A stretch of DNA of 64,000 bases from Chitinophagaceae bacterium PMP191F (lineage in GTDB: Bacteria; Bacteroidota; Bacteroidia; Chitinophagales; Chitinophagaceae). A model generated the notes under the pieces. It was not told where the DNA came from and did no database searches. It saw only the letters and a list, made by a program, of their open reading frames with translations. Positions 52,412-61,572 of this stretch are shown here, piece by piece. The DNA is taken from assembly GCA_001302245.1 (NCBI GenBank), contig LGYU01000007.1:124001-188000 (forward strand). Direction: 5' to 3'. The translations under genes were made by a program, and so were the position numbers. How positions within the stretch are numbered: the first letter of the stretch is position 1; each line of letters starts with the position of its first letter.

Positions 52412-55303
52412 CTAAAACCCTCTTTTCTGTGTAGGATTTCCTTCTGCATCCAGTTCTACAATTTCATAACCCAGTCTTTGCAGTTTGGGCAATATCAGGG
52501 CTTTGTCGCCAACCAGCAGAATGTTCATTTTGCCGGTGTCAATGTATTTTCTTGACAACGCGTCAATATCCTGCTTAGTGATATTGTCCAGAATGGTATT
52601 TTGTTTTTTTACATAATCAGCAGGCAGGTTGTATTGCAGCATACGGCCAATGAAAGCAGCTTTCTGAATGCTGGTTTCATAGTTGCGTGCATCACTCTGT
52701 CCGATAGAGTTTTTCATAAAGGCAACCTCTTCATTGGTAACGCCATCAGCGCTGTAATGTTTCATCTCTTTGATTACTTCATACAATGCACTATCGGTAG
52801 CGCCGGCTTTGATGCCGCTGCTGAAGGTGAATGTGCCGGTATATTTATTACCTGCAAAACCGCTGCGTGCGCCATAGGTCCAGCCTTTGTCTTCACGCAG
52901 GTTCAGGTTAATACGGCTGTTGAAGCTGCCACCCAGTGCATAGTTCATCAATACTGATTTGTAATATTCACCAGTAGGATCATAAGTAAGGCCGGTTACA
53001 TAACCTACCCTGAATTCAGTTTGTGCTGCCTTGGGAACGTCCACTACATAGATCTTTGTTTTTTCTACTGCAACCGGTGCTGCAGGTTTGGGCAATGTGA
53101 ATGAACGTACAGGCAATTTGTTCAGGAAGTTCAGTTTGGGCAGTATTTCAGATTGTTTTACATCCCCTACAATTACAACCTGTCCATCTTCAGAAGTGAT
53201 GTATTTGTCGTAGTAGGCTTGTATATCATCCAGTGTAATGTTCTTAATGGTTTCAGTAGTACCTGATTCCGGAATACCCAGGATGTTATTGCTGCCATAG
53301 TTCAGTTTGTCATATACTGCAGTGGCAATAGCAGCAGGCTGCGTCTGGCTGTTTTTCAAGCGCTGCTCCAACTGACGTTTGATGCGGTCAAGATCATCCT
53401 GGTTGAATTTAGGATTGAACATCCTTTCTTCCAGCAGTTGCAGTGTTTTATCTACGTTCTTTTTTAAAGTCTGTACAGTAAATACTATTGCATCGTCTGT
53501 ATTGTTGATACCAACTGAACTACCGATCTTCTCCAGCTCCAGTGACAATTGCTCGCTGGTGAAGTTTTTAGTGTCTTCGTTCATCATGCTGGCAAACAGG
53601 TTCACCCATCCGGCCTTGCTCAGGTCATTGCTTTCCAGTAAACGGCCACCTTTCAGTGAAATGCTGATGGTAACTGTAGGTGTTTCCGCATTCTCAGTAC
53701 CAATCACTTTCATTTTGTTAGTCAACGCACTGGTCCAGAAATCAGGAACTTTTACTACTGGGTTAGGTCCGCTGGCAGGAACTTTATTGCGGTCAAAATT
53801 GTCTTTTGCTTTTGTGTATTTCAAACCGGCATAACCATAATCAGGTGCTTTGTAGTGCGACTGATCGATGATGTAATTGTCGGCTGCTGCTTTGGCATCT
53901 TCCTGCCCTTTGGGTACAATACTCAGAATAACGCGTGATTTGCCTTTGATGTATTTATTGTACACACGCATTACCTCTTCTTTGGTAACCCCCTGGTACA
54001 TATTCATCAGTTTGGTGATCATGTTGGGATTGCCGGCAAAGGTCTGGAACGCTGCCAATTGGCTTACTTTACCGGATACACTTGCAAGACCATTTACCAG
54101 GCGGTTTTCATAACCACTTTTGAACTTCTGGATATCTTCATCATTTACGCCTCTTTTTTCAAATTCAGCCAATGCTTCAGCTACCAGTTTTTCCATTTCA
54201 GCCAGTGATTTGCCGGGATATGGTGTTACAGAAATAGAAAATTCACCCGCCAGTTCACTGGCACCATTGTTGGCACTGGCCTGTAATGCCTTTTGAGTTT
54301 TGATAAGCGTTTGATAGAAAACAGAGTTGCGGTTGCCACCGCCACCAAAACCACCGCGGCCACCACCGCCTCCGCCACCTAATACCTGTGCAAGACAAGC
54401 CAGGGCCGGAATATCAGCATCATACTCACGTACAGTAGGGTATACAATACGCAGTTGTGGTACGCGTGCATAGTTGTCAACGTAGCTTACATAACGATCT
54501 TTATTCAGTATTACCGGCTCCAGTTTTACAGGCGTTACCTGCGGACCGCGTGGAATGGGGCCAAAGTATTTCTCAGCCAGTTTCACTACATCAGCAGGTT
54601 TTACATCACCACCTACAGTAAGGGTAGCATTGTTGGGACCATACCAACGAAGGAAAAAGTTTTTCAGGTCGTTCAGACTTACACGGTTCAGTTCTTCCAC
54701 ATACCCAATGGTAAGCCACGAGTAAGGATGGCCATAAGGATACAGATTGCGTGCGCTCACTTCACCGGCCAGTCCGTAAGGCTGGTTATCGTAGTTCTGG
54801 CCTCTTTCATTTTTTACAGTAGCACGTTGTACTTCAAACTTCTGTTGGGTAACAGCATCCAGCAGAAAGCCCATGCGGTCAGCTTCCAGCCACAGCATTT
54901 TTTCCAATTGGTTGCTGGGAACAGTTTCGTAGTAGTTGGTACGGTCGCGGTTGGTAGAGCCATTCAGTGTACCACCTGCTTCAGTTACAATTTTGAAATG
55001 CTGCTCATCACCCACGTGATCACTTCCCTGGAACATCATGTGTTCAAAGAAGTGGGCAAAACCACTTTTGCCGATCTCTTCACGCGCAGAACCTACATGA
55101 TACGTAACATCCACGTGTACAATAGGGTCACTATGATCTTCATGCACCACCACTGTAAGACCATTTGGCAGTACATACTTTTCGTAGGGAATAATCAACT
55201 CATCTCCACGCCGGGTGACCTTCTCTACCAGTTTTGCCTGCCCGGCCACATTGCCATAAAAGCAACAGAAAGCACCGGCAAGTACCAGTAAATGTTTTTT
55301 CAT
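52412..55303 (-). CDS. M16-family zinc metallopeptidase, two-domain
   Basis: ATG 55303 is chosen (963 residues, signal MKKHLLVLAGAFCCFYGNVAGQA); the frame to 55375 adds no support. The inverted zinc motif is His84-x-x-Glu87-His88 (GFAHFFEHMMFQG), with a further Glu expected ~75 residues later (QKFEVQRATVKNERGQNYDNQPYG). The chain has two peptidase-like halves; the second, from ~residue 500, has ATVTISISLKGGRLLE and lacks HxxEH, as usual for pitrilysin-type proteins. A Gly-rich loop (GGGGGGRGGFGGGGN) sits where the family has the LGGGxSSRL turn. It probably degrades peptides in the periplasm. Confidence 0.9.
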   Translation of the reverse strand: MKKHLLVLAGAFCCFYGNVAGQAKLVEKVTRRGDELIIPYEKYVLPNGLTVVVHEDHSDPIVHVDVTYHVGSAREEIGKSGFAHFFEHMMFQGSDHVGDEQHFKIVTEAGGTLNGSTNRDRTNYYETVPSNQLEKMLWLEADRMGFLLDAVTQQKFEVQRATVKNERGQNYDNQPYGLAGEVSARNLYPYGHPYSWLTIGYVEELNRVSLNDLKNFFLRWYGPNNATLTVGGDVKPADVVKLAEKYFGPIPRGPQVTPVKLEPVILNKDRYVSYVDNYARVPQLRIVYPTVREYDADIPALACLAQVLGGGGGGGRGGFGGGGNRNSVFYQTLIKTQKALQASANNGASELAGEFSISVTPYPGKSLAEMEKLVAEALAEFEKRGVNDEDIQKFKSGYENRLVNGLASVSGKVSQLAAFQTFAGNPNMITKLMNMYQGVTKEEVMRVYNKYIKGKSRVILSIVPKGQEDAKAAADNYIIDQSHYKAPDYGYAGLKYTKAKDNFDRNKVPASGPNPVVKVPDFWTSALTNKMKVIGTENAETPTVTISISLKGGRLLESNDLSKAGWVNLFASMMNEDTKNFTSEQLSLELEKIGSSVGINNTDDAIVFTVQTLKKNVDKTLQLLEERMFNPKFNQDDLDRIKRQLEQRLKNSQTQPAAIATAVYDKLNYGSNNILGIPESGTTETIKNITLDDIQAYYDKYITSEDGQVVIVGDVKQSEILPKLNFLNKLPVRSFTLPKPAAPVAVEKTKIYVVDVPKAAQTEFRVGYVTGLTYDPTGEYYKSVLMNYALGGSFNSRINLNLREDKGWTYGARSGFAGNKYTGTFTFSSGIKAGATDSALYEVIKEMKHYSADGVTNEEVAFMKNSIGQSDARNYETSIQKAAFIGRMLQYNLPADYVKKQNTILDNITKQDIDALSRKYIDTGKMNILLVGDKALILPKLQRLGYEIVELDAEGNPTQKRGF

Positions 55304-55622
55304 AACAGTTTTGTTTAGAATTAAGAAAGTTACAATGTTAACAGAATCTCCCCTGCAAGCCAAACCATTTGTCATTGCAGAATTGGTTTTAGACGTTGGG
55401 AACTATATAAACCTGTGATTACTTTTGTTAACAGGCTCAGCGGGGATAGCAGAAACTGTAATTTGTGTGGGCTTATAGCAACTATAGCCTGTAGAAGTAT
55501 GAAAATCAATATCCGGTAAATAAGGTGGCCGTATTGCCGGGCCACTGTAACATTTGTGTTTGTTCTGCAACTAATGAAGTGTATATTCCGCATCAACACA
55601 AATAAAAACATACAAGTATACC

Positions 55623-56414
55623 ATGCGTAGAAATCATGAAATAGACTACCGTATTGTAGGGGAAGAAATGCAATACGTGGAAATAGAACTGGACCCCTCA
55701 GAAACAGCTGTTGGTGAACCCGGCGCCTTTATGATGATGGACGACGGCATACAGATGCAAACTATTTTTGGTGATGGTTCACAGCAGCAACAGGGGCTTT
55801 TGGGCAAGCTGATGTCGGCCGGCAAACGCATGCTGGTAGGAGAAAATCTTTTTATGACAGCATTTACCAATGTAGGTGTAGGTAAAAAGAGAGTAAGCTT
55901 TGCTTCGCCCTATCCCGGTAAGATCATCCCGCTGGATCTGCAGCAACTGGGTGGCAAAATTGTAGCGCAGAAAGATGCGTTTCTGTGTGCTGCCAAAGGT
56001 GTAAGTGTGGGTATTGAGTTCCAGCGTAAGCTGGGCACGGGTCTTTTTGGTGGTGAAGGTTTTATTATGGAAAAGCTGGAAGGCGATGGAATGGCCTTTG
56101 TACACGCAGGCGGACACGTGTTTGAGCGTGTGTTACAACCCGGTGAATTGTTGAAAATAGATACCGGCTGTCTTGTTGCCTATACACAAAACATCAGCTA
56201 CGATATTCAGTTTGTAGGTGGTATCCGTAATACCATATTTGGAGGTGAGGGGTTGTTCTTTGCCACACTGCGTGGACCCGGTTCTGTATGGATACAAACA
56301 TTGCCCATCAGCCGTTTGGCAGGCAGGATCCTGACCTACGGTACCGTATCACGCAAAGAAGAAGGCAGCATATTAGGTGGCATTGGTAATATGCTGGATG
56401 GAGATGGTTGGTAA
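55623..56414 (+). CDS. AIM24/TIGR00266 family protein
   Basis: A 263-residue cytoplasmic protein (TIGR00266/AIM24 family). Diagnostic parts are QYVEIELDPSETAVGEPGAFMMMDDGIQM, the FASPYPGKIIPLDLQQ and AFLCAAKGVSVGIEFQRKLGTGLFGGEGFIMEKLEGDG segments, and SRLAGRIL at the end. The fold is a beta-barrel-like structure; the function is not established in bacteria. It ends before a perfect palindromic terminator shared with the Bax-inhibitor-1 gene. Confidence 0.9.
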   Translation: MRRNHEIDYRIVGEEMQYVEIELDPSETAVGEPGAFMMMDDGIQMQTIFGDGSQQQQGLLGKLMSAGKRMLVGENLFMTAFTNVGVGKKRVSFASPYPGKIIPLDLQQLGGKIVAQKDAFLCAAKGVSVGIEFQRKLGTGLFGGEGFIMEKLEGDGMAFVHAGGHVFERVLQPGELLKIDTGCLVAYTQNISYDIQFVGGIRNTIFGGEGLFFATLRGPGSVWIQTLPISRLAGRILTYGTVSRKEEGSILGGIGNMLDGDGW

Positions 56415-56476
56415 TTGGCAAATGTGCAGATATGAACTGATATGCAAAATAAATGACGATATTGGTGATACCAGAT

Positions 56477-56509
56477 AAAAAAGCCGCTGAACGTTCAGCG
56501 GCTTTTTTA
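56477..56509. terminator. Bidirectional rho-independent terminator
   Basis: A perfect palindrome, GCCGCTGAAC/GTTCAGCGGC, flanked by A6 and T7 runs, between convergent AIM24 and Bax-inhibitor-1 genes. Confidence 0.9.
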
Positions 56510-56530
56510 TTATTGAATGTTTTCGTTGTC

Positions 56531-57286
56531 TTATTTTCTGTCAGATAATTTTGCCAGCAGGCGCAAAATTTCAAGATATAACCAGATGATGGTAACCATC
56601 AGGCCAAAAGCTCCGTACCATTCCATGTACTTGGGAGCGCCACGCTTTACACCCTGCTCAATCATATCAAAATCCAGTATCAGGTTCAGTGCGGCAATAG
56701 CTACTACTATCAGAGAAAATACAATACCCATAGTAGTACTTTGGTGGATCAGCGGCATCGTTACTCCGAACATGCCCAGTATCCATGACAACAGATAGAA
56801 CACAGCGATACCGGCAGTGGCAATAAAGATGATGGATTTGAACTTTTCAGTAGCCCTGATCACCTGAAATTTATACAGCAGGAACATGGCGATCACTACA
56901 CCAAAAGTTAAACCTACTGCCTGCATTACAATGCCGGGAGCAGTTTTTGCAAAAGCTGCACTGTAGTAAGCAGAAATACCTCCTACAAAAACACCTTCAG
57001 CCAGTGCGTAAACAGGTGCCAGGAAAGCCGCCCATTGTTGTTTAAATATAATTGCAAAGGCAAGGATAAGACCAACAATTGCTGATCCCATTATCCACGG
57101 GCCTACGTTTACGTTTTCATAAAAAGCCTTCCATGTTAAAGATGCTGAAGCGATCAGCAACAACATCATCAGGCCAAATTTATTCAGGGTTCCTTTTTCG
57201 GTCATCGCATCAGCATTCTGCAACCCGATGCTTTTATCGAACATTTTTTCACTAAGGGTTGGATTTCCGGATTTAAAGAGGTCCAT
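56531..57286 (-). CDS. Bax inhibitor-1/YccA-like membrane protein
   Basis: A 251-residue inner-membrane protein with seven hydrophobic helices, e.g. FGLMMLLLIASASLTWKAF, WIMGSAIVGLILAFAIIF, FLAPVYALAEGVFVGGIS, VVIAMFLLYKFQVI, IIFIATAGIAVFYLLSWIL, GIVFSLIVVAIAALNLIL. It belongs to the bacterial Bax-inhibitor-1 (YbhL/YccA) group, with the second half carrying DFDMIEQGVKRGAPKYMEWYGAFGLMVTIIWLYLEILRLL. The bacterial role is thought to be ion leak or protease modulation; not proven here. Confidence 0.92.
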   Translation of the reverse strand: MDLFKSGNPTLSEKMFDKSIGLQNADAMTEKGTLNKFGLMMLLLIASASLTWKAFYENVNVGPWIMGSAIVGLILAFAIIFKQQWAAFLAPVYALAEGVFVGGISAYYSAAFAKTAPGIVMQAVGLTFGVVIAMFLLYKFQVIRATEKFKSIIFIATAGIAVFYLLSWILGMFGVTMPLIHQSTTMGIVFSLIVVAIAALNLILDFDMIEQGVKRGAPKYMEWYGAFGLMVTIIWLYLEILRLLAKLSDRK

Positions 57287-57433
57287 AATTGTTCAGTTTA
57301 TTTAAAGTAATATACAACAATAAAAGTAAGCATGAAAAGGCAAACAGCCTCTATTACCATGCACATTTTAACGCCATTTTTAAAGAAGTATTACCCGTTT
57401 ACTATCAATGCGCTGTATTGCTATCGGGATATA

Positions 57434-57472
57434 AAAAAAATAACCCGTTGAACAGGAAAAATTCAACGGGTT
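57434..57472 (-). terminator. Rho-independent terminator of the ricT gene
   Basis: AACCCGTTGAA (57442-57452) pairs with TTCAACGGGTT (57462-57472); on the minus strand it is followed by TTATTTTTTTT. Confidence 0.8.
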
Positions 57473-57492
57473 GTAATATGCTTGGCAACGTA

Positions 57493-58884
57493 TTATTTTT
57501 TGGGAGGAGACGGTCTGCGGTCATCTTTTTTAGGCGGCTGTTGCTGCGGCCTTTTTTCCCGTGGTTCGTTGCGGTTGTTATTGTTCTGAGGATGCTGGTC
57601 TTTACGCTGCTCATTGCGTGGCGCATTACCACGATCACGCGGCTGTGAAGCACGCTGTTCATTGCTGCCGCGTTGTTCAGGTTTGTCCTGGCGACGCGGC
57701 TGTTGTTGCTGCGGGCGGCCTCCTCCGGAGGATGGTTGTTTCTGTTGTGGGGATGATTCTTTACCTCCGAAACGGCGTTTTTTATCAGCCTTATCCAGTG
57801 AACGCAGACTGATCTGACCCACCACATCCACAAATTCAGGTTCTACCTCTTTGGGCTTGGTACTGGTCACTTCCACTGCTTCCAGTTCTTCCGGGGTGAT
57901 GCCCTGATAATTAAGTTGTTTTATTTTACGCACCCTTTCAATGGTAAGCGGGTATTGCTTGGAACTATCTGGTAAAATATACCACATCAGGTTTTTGAAA
58001 ATATCTTTCTTGATCAGCGTGGCGGTACCTTTTGCTACCTGTATAGATTCTGCATTATCAGGAAAATGCTGCAGGGCGTCCAGGTATGTATCCAGTTCGT
58101 AGTTCAAACAACATTTTAAACGGCCGCACTGACCGCTCAATTTGCTCTGGTTGATGGAAAGGTTCTGGTAACGGGCGGCTGTAGTGTTAACCGATTTAAA
58201 ATCAGTAAGCCAGGTACTGCAACACAGTTCACGGCCGCAACTGCCAATACCACCTACTTTCGCGGCTTCCTGGCGGGCACCGATCTGGCGCATTTCTACC
58301 TTTACCTTAAACTCGCGTGCGTATACTTTGATCAGTTCACGAAAGTCAACACGATCATCAGCTATATAAAAAAAAGTGGCTTTACGGCCGTCGGCCTGTA
58401 TTTCCACTTCCGAGATCTTCATTTCCAGGTTCAGCTGACGGGCAATGGCGCGGGCACGTATCAGTGCTTCTTTTTCACGATCCTTATTCTGTTGCCATAC
58501 CTCGATATCTTTATCAGTAGCGCGGCGCATTACTTTTTTGATCTCTGCGTCTGATTCGGGAATACCTTTTTTCTTCAACTGTAAACGGACAATTTCACCG
58601 GTCAGGGAAATTTCTCCCACGTCAAAACCGCTCACCCCTTCTACTGTAACCAGTTCTCCTTTCTCAAAAAGATGAACAGTGGTATTTCTGAAAAAATCTT
58701 TTCTGCTGCCGGTATTAAAACTTACCTCTACCACACGGCACATATCGCCCGTATCATTCAGCGGCAGATTGGAAAGCCAGTCGTAAGCATTCATCCTGTT
58801 ACATCCGCCCGTGCTGCAACCGCCGTTGCTTTTACAACCAGCTACTTTGCCGCCCGTTGCTGTTCCACATGAACTACATCCCAT
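57493..58884 (-). CDS. ricT: PSP1-domain protein RicT
   Basis: A 463-residue protein of the PSP1/RicT (YaaT) family. Residues ~1-30 are very Cys/Gly-rich (CSSCGTATGGKVAGCKSNGGC in outline), a Bacteroidota-specific extension. The PSP1 core (~45-285) ends in the Cys-rich motifs GSCGRELCCSTWL and SGQCGRLKCCLNYEL, probable ligands of an iron-sulphur cluster as in the Bacillus Ric complex. The last ~110 residues are Gln/Arg/Pro-rich and disordered (KRPQQQPPKKDDRRPSPPKK). RicT works in RNA-processing and development control in Bacillus. It lies next to holB, an arrangement also found in Bacillus. Confidence 0.92.
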   Translation of the reverse strand: MGCSSCGTATGGKVAGCKSNGGCSTGGCNRMNAYDWLSNLPLNDTGDMCRVVEVSFNTGSRKDFFRNTTVHLFEKGELVTVEGVSGFDVGEISLTGEIVRLQLKKKGIPESDAEIKKVMRRATDKDIEVWQQNKDREKEALIRARAIARQLNLEMKISEVEIQADGRKATFFYIADDRVDFRELIKVYAREFKVKVEMRQIGARQEAAKVGGIGSCGRELCCSTWLTDFKSVNTTAARYQNLSINQSKLSGQCGRLKCCLNYELDTYLDALQHFPDNAESIQVAKGTATLIKKDIFKNLMWYILPDSSKQYPLTIERVRKIKQLNYQGITPEELEAVEVTSTKPKEVEPEFVDVVGQISLRSLDKADKKRRFGGKESSPQQKQPSSGGGRPQQQQPRRQDKPEQRGSNEQRASQPRDRGNAPRNEQRKDQHPQNNNNRNEPREKRPQQQPPKKDDRRPSPPKK

Positions 58885-59273
58885 TCGTATTGAAATTGAC
58901 GATTGATTAAAAATTGTTTAACCAGGCAGATGAGAGGGAAAAGGTTATCAATTGTGTCATTCTTCAGCAGAAACCTTTATACAACGGGCTGTATTGTTAC
59001 AACAACAGTAAACAACATGCCTCAGGCACATTTCCATTATGCTGTCTGATACCGTACAAATGGCAAGACAGGTATTAACCAAATACTATAATGAAGTAAG
59101 ATGACTCAATTTTTCTTCCTCACAAATTCATCTGCTACCGGCTACCGGTTGTTCCGTTCAGAACAGGCCGATATACAAATATAAGTTATTCACACCAAAA
59201 GGGGGATGATTCCCGGGAACGCATCTCAACAAGTTTCTACAAACGGGAAACGGGACCTGTGGGAAGATGGCCA
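58885..59273. other. Non-coding gap between holB and ricT
   Basis: 389 bases with stops in all frames of useful length and no strong hairpin or RNA signature that I can see. The ricT promoter should be here. The gap is unusually long for genes that are often close together. Confidence 0.5.
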
Positions 59274-60476
59274 TCAGCTAAATGCAGGTACCTGTTTTTT
59301 AGCTACAATATGGTATAGTTTGATGGTCAGGGCATGAAACAGCATTTTGGCGTTGGCATTGCGCTCAATATAGTAGGCAGCTTTGTCCAGCTCTTCAATA
59401 ATGGCTTCCTGCTGTCCGAAATTAGCTATCTTATTCAGTCTCAATGCAAAATCACGTTCTGTATCCGGAATGGGAAAACTGTCGCCCATGGCCCGTACGC
59501 GGATGGCCTGCTCCAGCAGGTGGTTAAAATAGCGTAAAAACTGTTTTTGTTTTTCCCGGCCCAGCTTACTCACCTCGTCAATCCATTTCACCTGGGCTAT
59601 CGGGCCATTTTTTAAAATGGCGTTCAGCCAGTCGCGCAGCAGCACCTGCCAGTCATCCCCGGCATGCTGTACCAGTTGCAGGGCTTCCCTGAAATTGCCC
59701 CCGGCAATAGAAGCTGCCTGGCGGGCCTGCTCGGGTGAGGCACCTTTCGCCACTAAAGCTTCTGTAAGATCGGCCGTTTCCAGCACGGGTATTTTCACCA
59801 ACTGGGTTCTGGATAAGATGGTAGGTAATACCAGCGAGTCGTTTTCCGCTACCAGTATAAATAAAGTATCTGCAGGAGGTTCTTCAATCAGTTTCAGCAG
59901 TTTATTACCCTCATTGCCCAGGTATTCGGGCATCCAGAGTACCAGTATCTTAAAGCCGCTTTCAAAGCTTTTCAGGTTCAGTTTACGGATAATATCGTTA
60001 CACTCCTGGGCGGTAATATTGCCTTGTTTGTTCTCAGCGCCGATAGATTGCAGCCAGTCGTACACATTACCATAAGACTGTTTGCTGATAAATGTTCGCC
60101 ATTCAGTGATGTAGTCAGTACTTACCGGTTTGTCACCTGCCTTGCGGGGAATAACAGGATAAGCAAAATGAATATCCGGGTGTACCAGTTGCTGTGCTTT
60201 TACACAGGAGGCACACTGTCCGCAGGCGTCTGCCGGCAGGGAAGTGGGTGCTGAAGATGCCGGCTCATCTCCAAACAGGGAAGGACCGGATGGGGGAGCA
60301 TTTCTGTTGGCTACTTTTTCACAAAGAATATATTGTGCAAATGCAATGGCCAGCGATAAACCACCGCTGCCTTCTTTACCCAGGAACAACAATGCATGAC
60401 TGATACGATTCTGCTGTACCATACCGGTCAGTTGTTGTTTAATAAAAGCCTGTCCGATTACATCCCTGAATGCCAT
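59274..60476 (-). CDS. holB: DNA polymerase III, delta prime subunit
   Basis: A 400-residue clamp-loader subunit. It opens MAFRDVIGQAFIKQQLTGMVQQNRISHALLFLGKEGSGG; the Walker A position reads GKEGSGGLSLA and lacks the Lys, as expected for delta', which does not hydrolyse ATP. A zinc module is present (CEK ... CGQCASCVK), followed by HPDIHFAYPVI and, later, KILVLWMPEYLGNEGNKLLKLIEEPPADTLFILV and TILSRTQLVKIPVL, which are diagnostic. It loads the beta clamp at replication. No other clamp-loader genes are in the window. Confidence 0.93.
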   Translation of the reverse strand: MAFRDVIGQAFIKQQLTGMVQQNRISHALLFLGKEGSGGLSLAIAFAQYILCEKVANRNAPPSGPSLFGDEPASSAPTSLPADACGQCASCVKAQQLVHPDIHFAYPVIPRKAGDKPVSTDYITEWRTFISKQSYGNVYDWLQSIGAENKQGNITAQECNDIIRKLNLKSFESGFKILVLWMPEYLGNEGNKLLKLIEEPPADTLFILVAENDSLVLPTILSRTQLVKIPVLETADLTEALVAKGASPEQARQAASIAGGNFREALQLVQHAGDDWQVLLRDWLNAILKNGPIAQVKWIDEVSKLGREKQKQFLRYFNHLLEQAIRVRAMGDSFPIPDTERDFALRLNKIANFGQQEAIIEELDKAAYYIERNANAKMLFHALTIKLYHIVAKKQVPAFS

Positions 60477-60580
60477 AGGGCGAAGATAAGTATGAAAACA
60501 GGAAGTCGAAGGCCGAAATCTGAAGTGTTATTATTAAAATGAAATACAGTAGTTAATGATCCCTGCAGTTACTTAAATAT

Positions 60581-60670
60581 GAAAAGCCCCCGTAAAGAGG
60601 ACCTTTCATAACTTCCGTTGCAGCATTTGCTGTGCGGATGTGGCGTTGGTCTGGAGTTGAGGGACTAACT
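60581..60670. other. Hairpin-rich non-coding stretch
   Basis: Two hairpins lie close together: 60581-60591 with 60597-60607 (11 bp with G-U pairs), and 60615-60637 (CCG-GCAGC type, one bulge), followed by a weaker one (60654-60671). There is no open frame, so this is probably structured RNA or processing signals. The remaining gap 60477-60580 shows nothing. Confidence 0.4.
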
Positions 60671-60671
60671 C

Positions 60672-60770
60672 AAAAAAACTGGCTCCGGGTTCATGATGAA
60701 CCAGAACACCCAAACGGAGCCAGGTAATGTCGGTATAGCATTTTTTGTGGTCAGCTATTCCGGTAAGCAG
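60672..60770 (-). ncRNA. Candidate small RNA ending in an intrinsic terminator
   Basis: On the minus strand, CTGGCTCCG...CGGAGCCAG (60715-60723 with 60679-60687) encloses a second hairpin (GGTTCA-tga-TGAACC, 60688-60702) and is followed by seven T. Upstream, AATCTTTG (minus, 60773-60780) is one base from a TAnnTTTG -7 box, giving a transcript of about 95 nt with no open frame. It lies beyond the GPx terminator, so it would be an independent unit. No known RNA family is recognised. Confidence 0.35.
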
Positions 60771-60877
60771 TACAAAGATTATAACTAACCGGTGGCGGGT
60801 TTAATTTTTTCGGTAAAATGTACCGATCAGGCGATTACCGGATATATTTCTGCGATTGAATACCAGTATCTAACGAT

Positions 60878-60906
60878 AAAACCCGGTAGTACAATTACCG
60901 GGTTTT
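60878..60906. terminator. Rho-independent terminator of the GPx gene
   Basis: AAAACCCGGTA pairs with TACCGGGTTTT around a 7-base loop, 22 bases after the GPx stop on the minus strand. Confidence 0.85.
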
Positions 60907-60928
60907 ATAATGAGCTATAGGTATGTTC

Positions 60929-61441
60929 TTAGTTCAGATACTTGATAACTTCCTCGCTGGTAGGTTTTACCTTACTGGGGAACACTGCTACCAGTTTTCC
61001 CTTTTCATCTACCAGGAATTTGGTGAAGTTCCATTTAATAGGATCTTCAATGCCCATTTTACCGGCTTCAGCAACCAGGTATTTGAACAAAGGGTGAATA
61101 TCATCACCTTTTACAGAAACTTTCTCCGCCATCGGGAAGGTTACGCCATAGTTCTTGGTACAGAATTCCTTGATCTCTGTATTGGTACCTGGCTCCTGCT
61201 CACGGAAATTGTTTGCCGGGAATCCTACAATCACCAGTTTGTTTTTGTATTGCTCATACAGTTTTTCCAGGTCAGCATACTGGGGCGTATAGCCGCATTT
61301 GGAAGCTGTATTAACAATCAGGATCTTTTTGCCTTTATATTGTGAAAAGTCGATAGAACCACCATCCAGTGAAGGCACTTTAAAATCGTACAGCGACATG
61401 GCAACTGATAACACACCTGCCATTAACAGTAAACGTATCAT
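60929..61441 (-). CDS. Exported glutathione-peroxidase-family protein
   Basis: A 170-residue thiol peroxidase of the GPx family with a short signal peptide (MIRLLLMAGVLSVAMS). The peroxidatic Cys is in VNTASKCGYTPQY, and a second Cys (EFCTKNYGVTFP) suits a thioredoxin-type resolving partner. The tetrad position usually Gln reads Asn (GFPANNFREQEP instead of GFPxNQF). WNFTKFLVDEKGK is intact, with Trp and Asn of the tetrad. Likely reduces hydroperoxides in the periplasm. Confidence 0.9.
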   Translation of the reverse strand: MIRLLLMAGVLSVAMSLYDFKVPSLDGGSIDFSQYKGKKILIVNTASKCGYTPQYADLEKLYEQYKNKLVIVGFPANNFREQEPGTNTEIKEFCTKNYGVTFPMAEKVSVKGDDIHPLFKYLVAEAGKMGIEDPIKWNFTKFLVDEKGKLVAVFPSKVKPTSEEVIKYLN

Positions 61442-61572
61442 ATGTATTGATTTTTTGCGTTAACAATCTACAGCAATTTAGCACGATTCAGTGAAAACAT
61501 TGTTATCTGATCGTGAATCATAGAGCAGCGGCAAATTCCCTGCCATATAGTTACAGTGTTGCCTGGTATTTA

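Noticed and set aside
60581-60723. Hairpin cluster as a CRISPR array or IS end
   Set aside because: The hairpins differ in sequence and spacing, and no transposase or cas gene is nearby.
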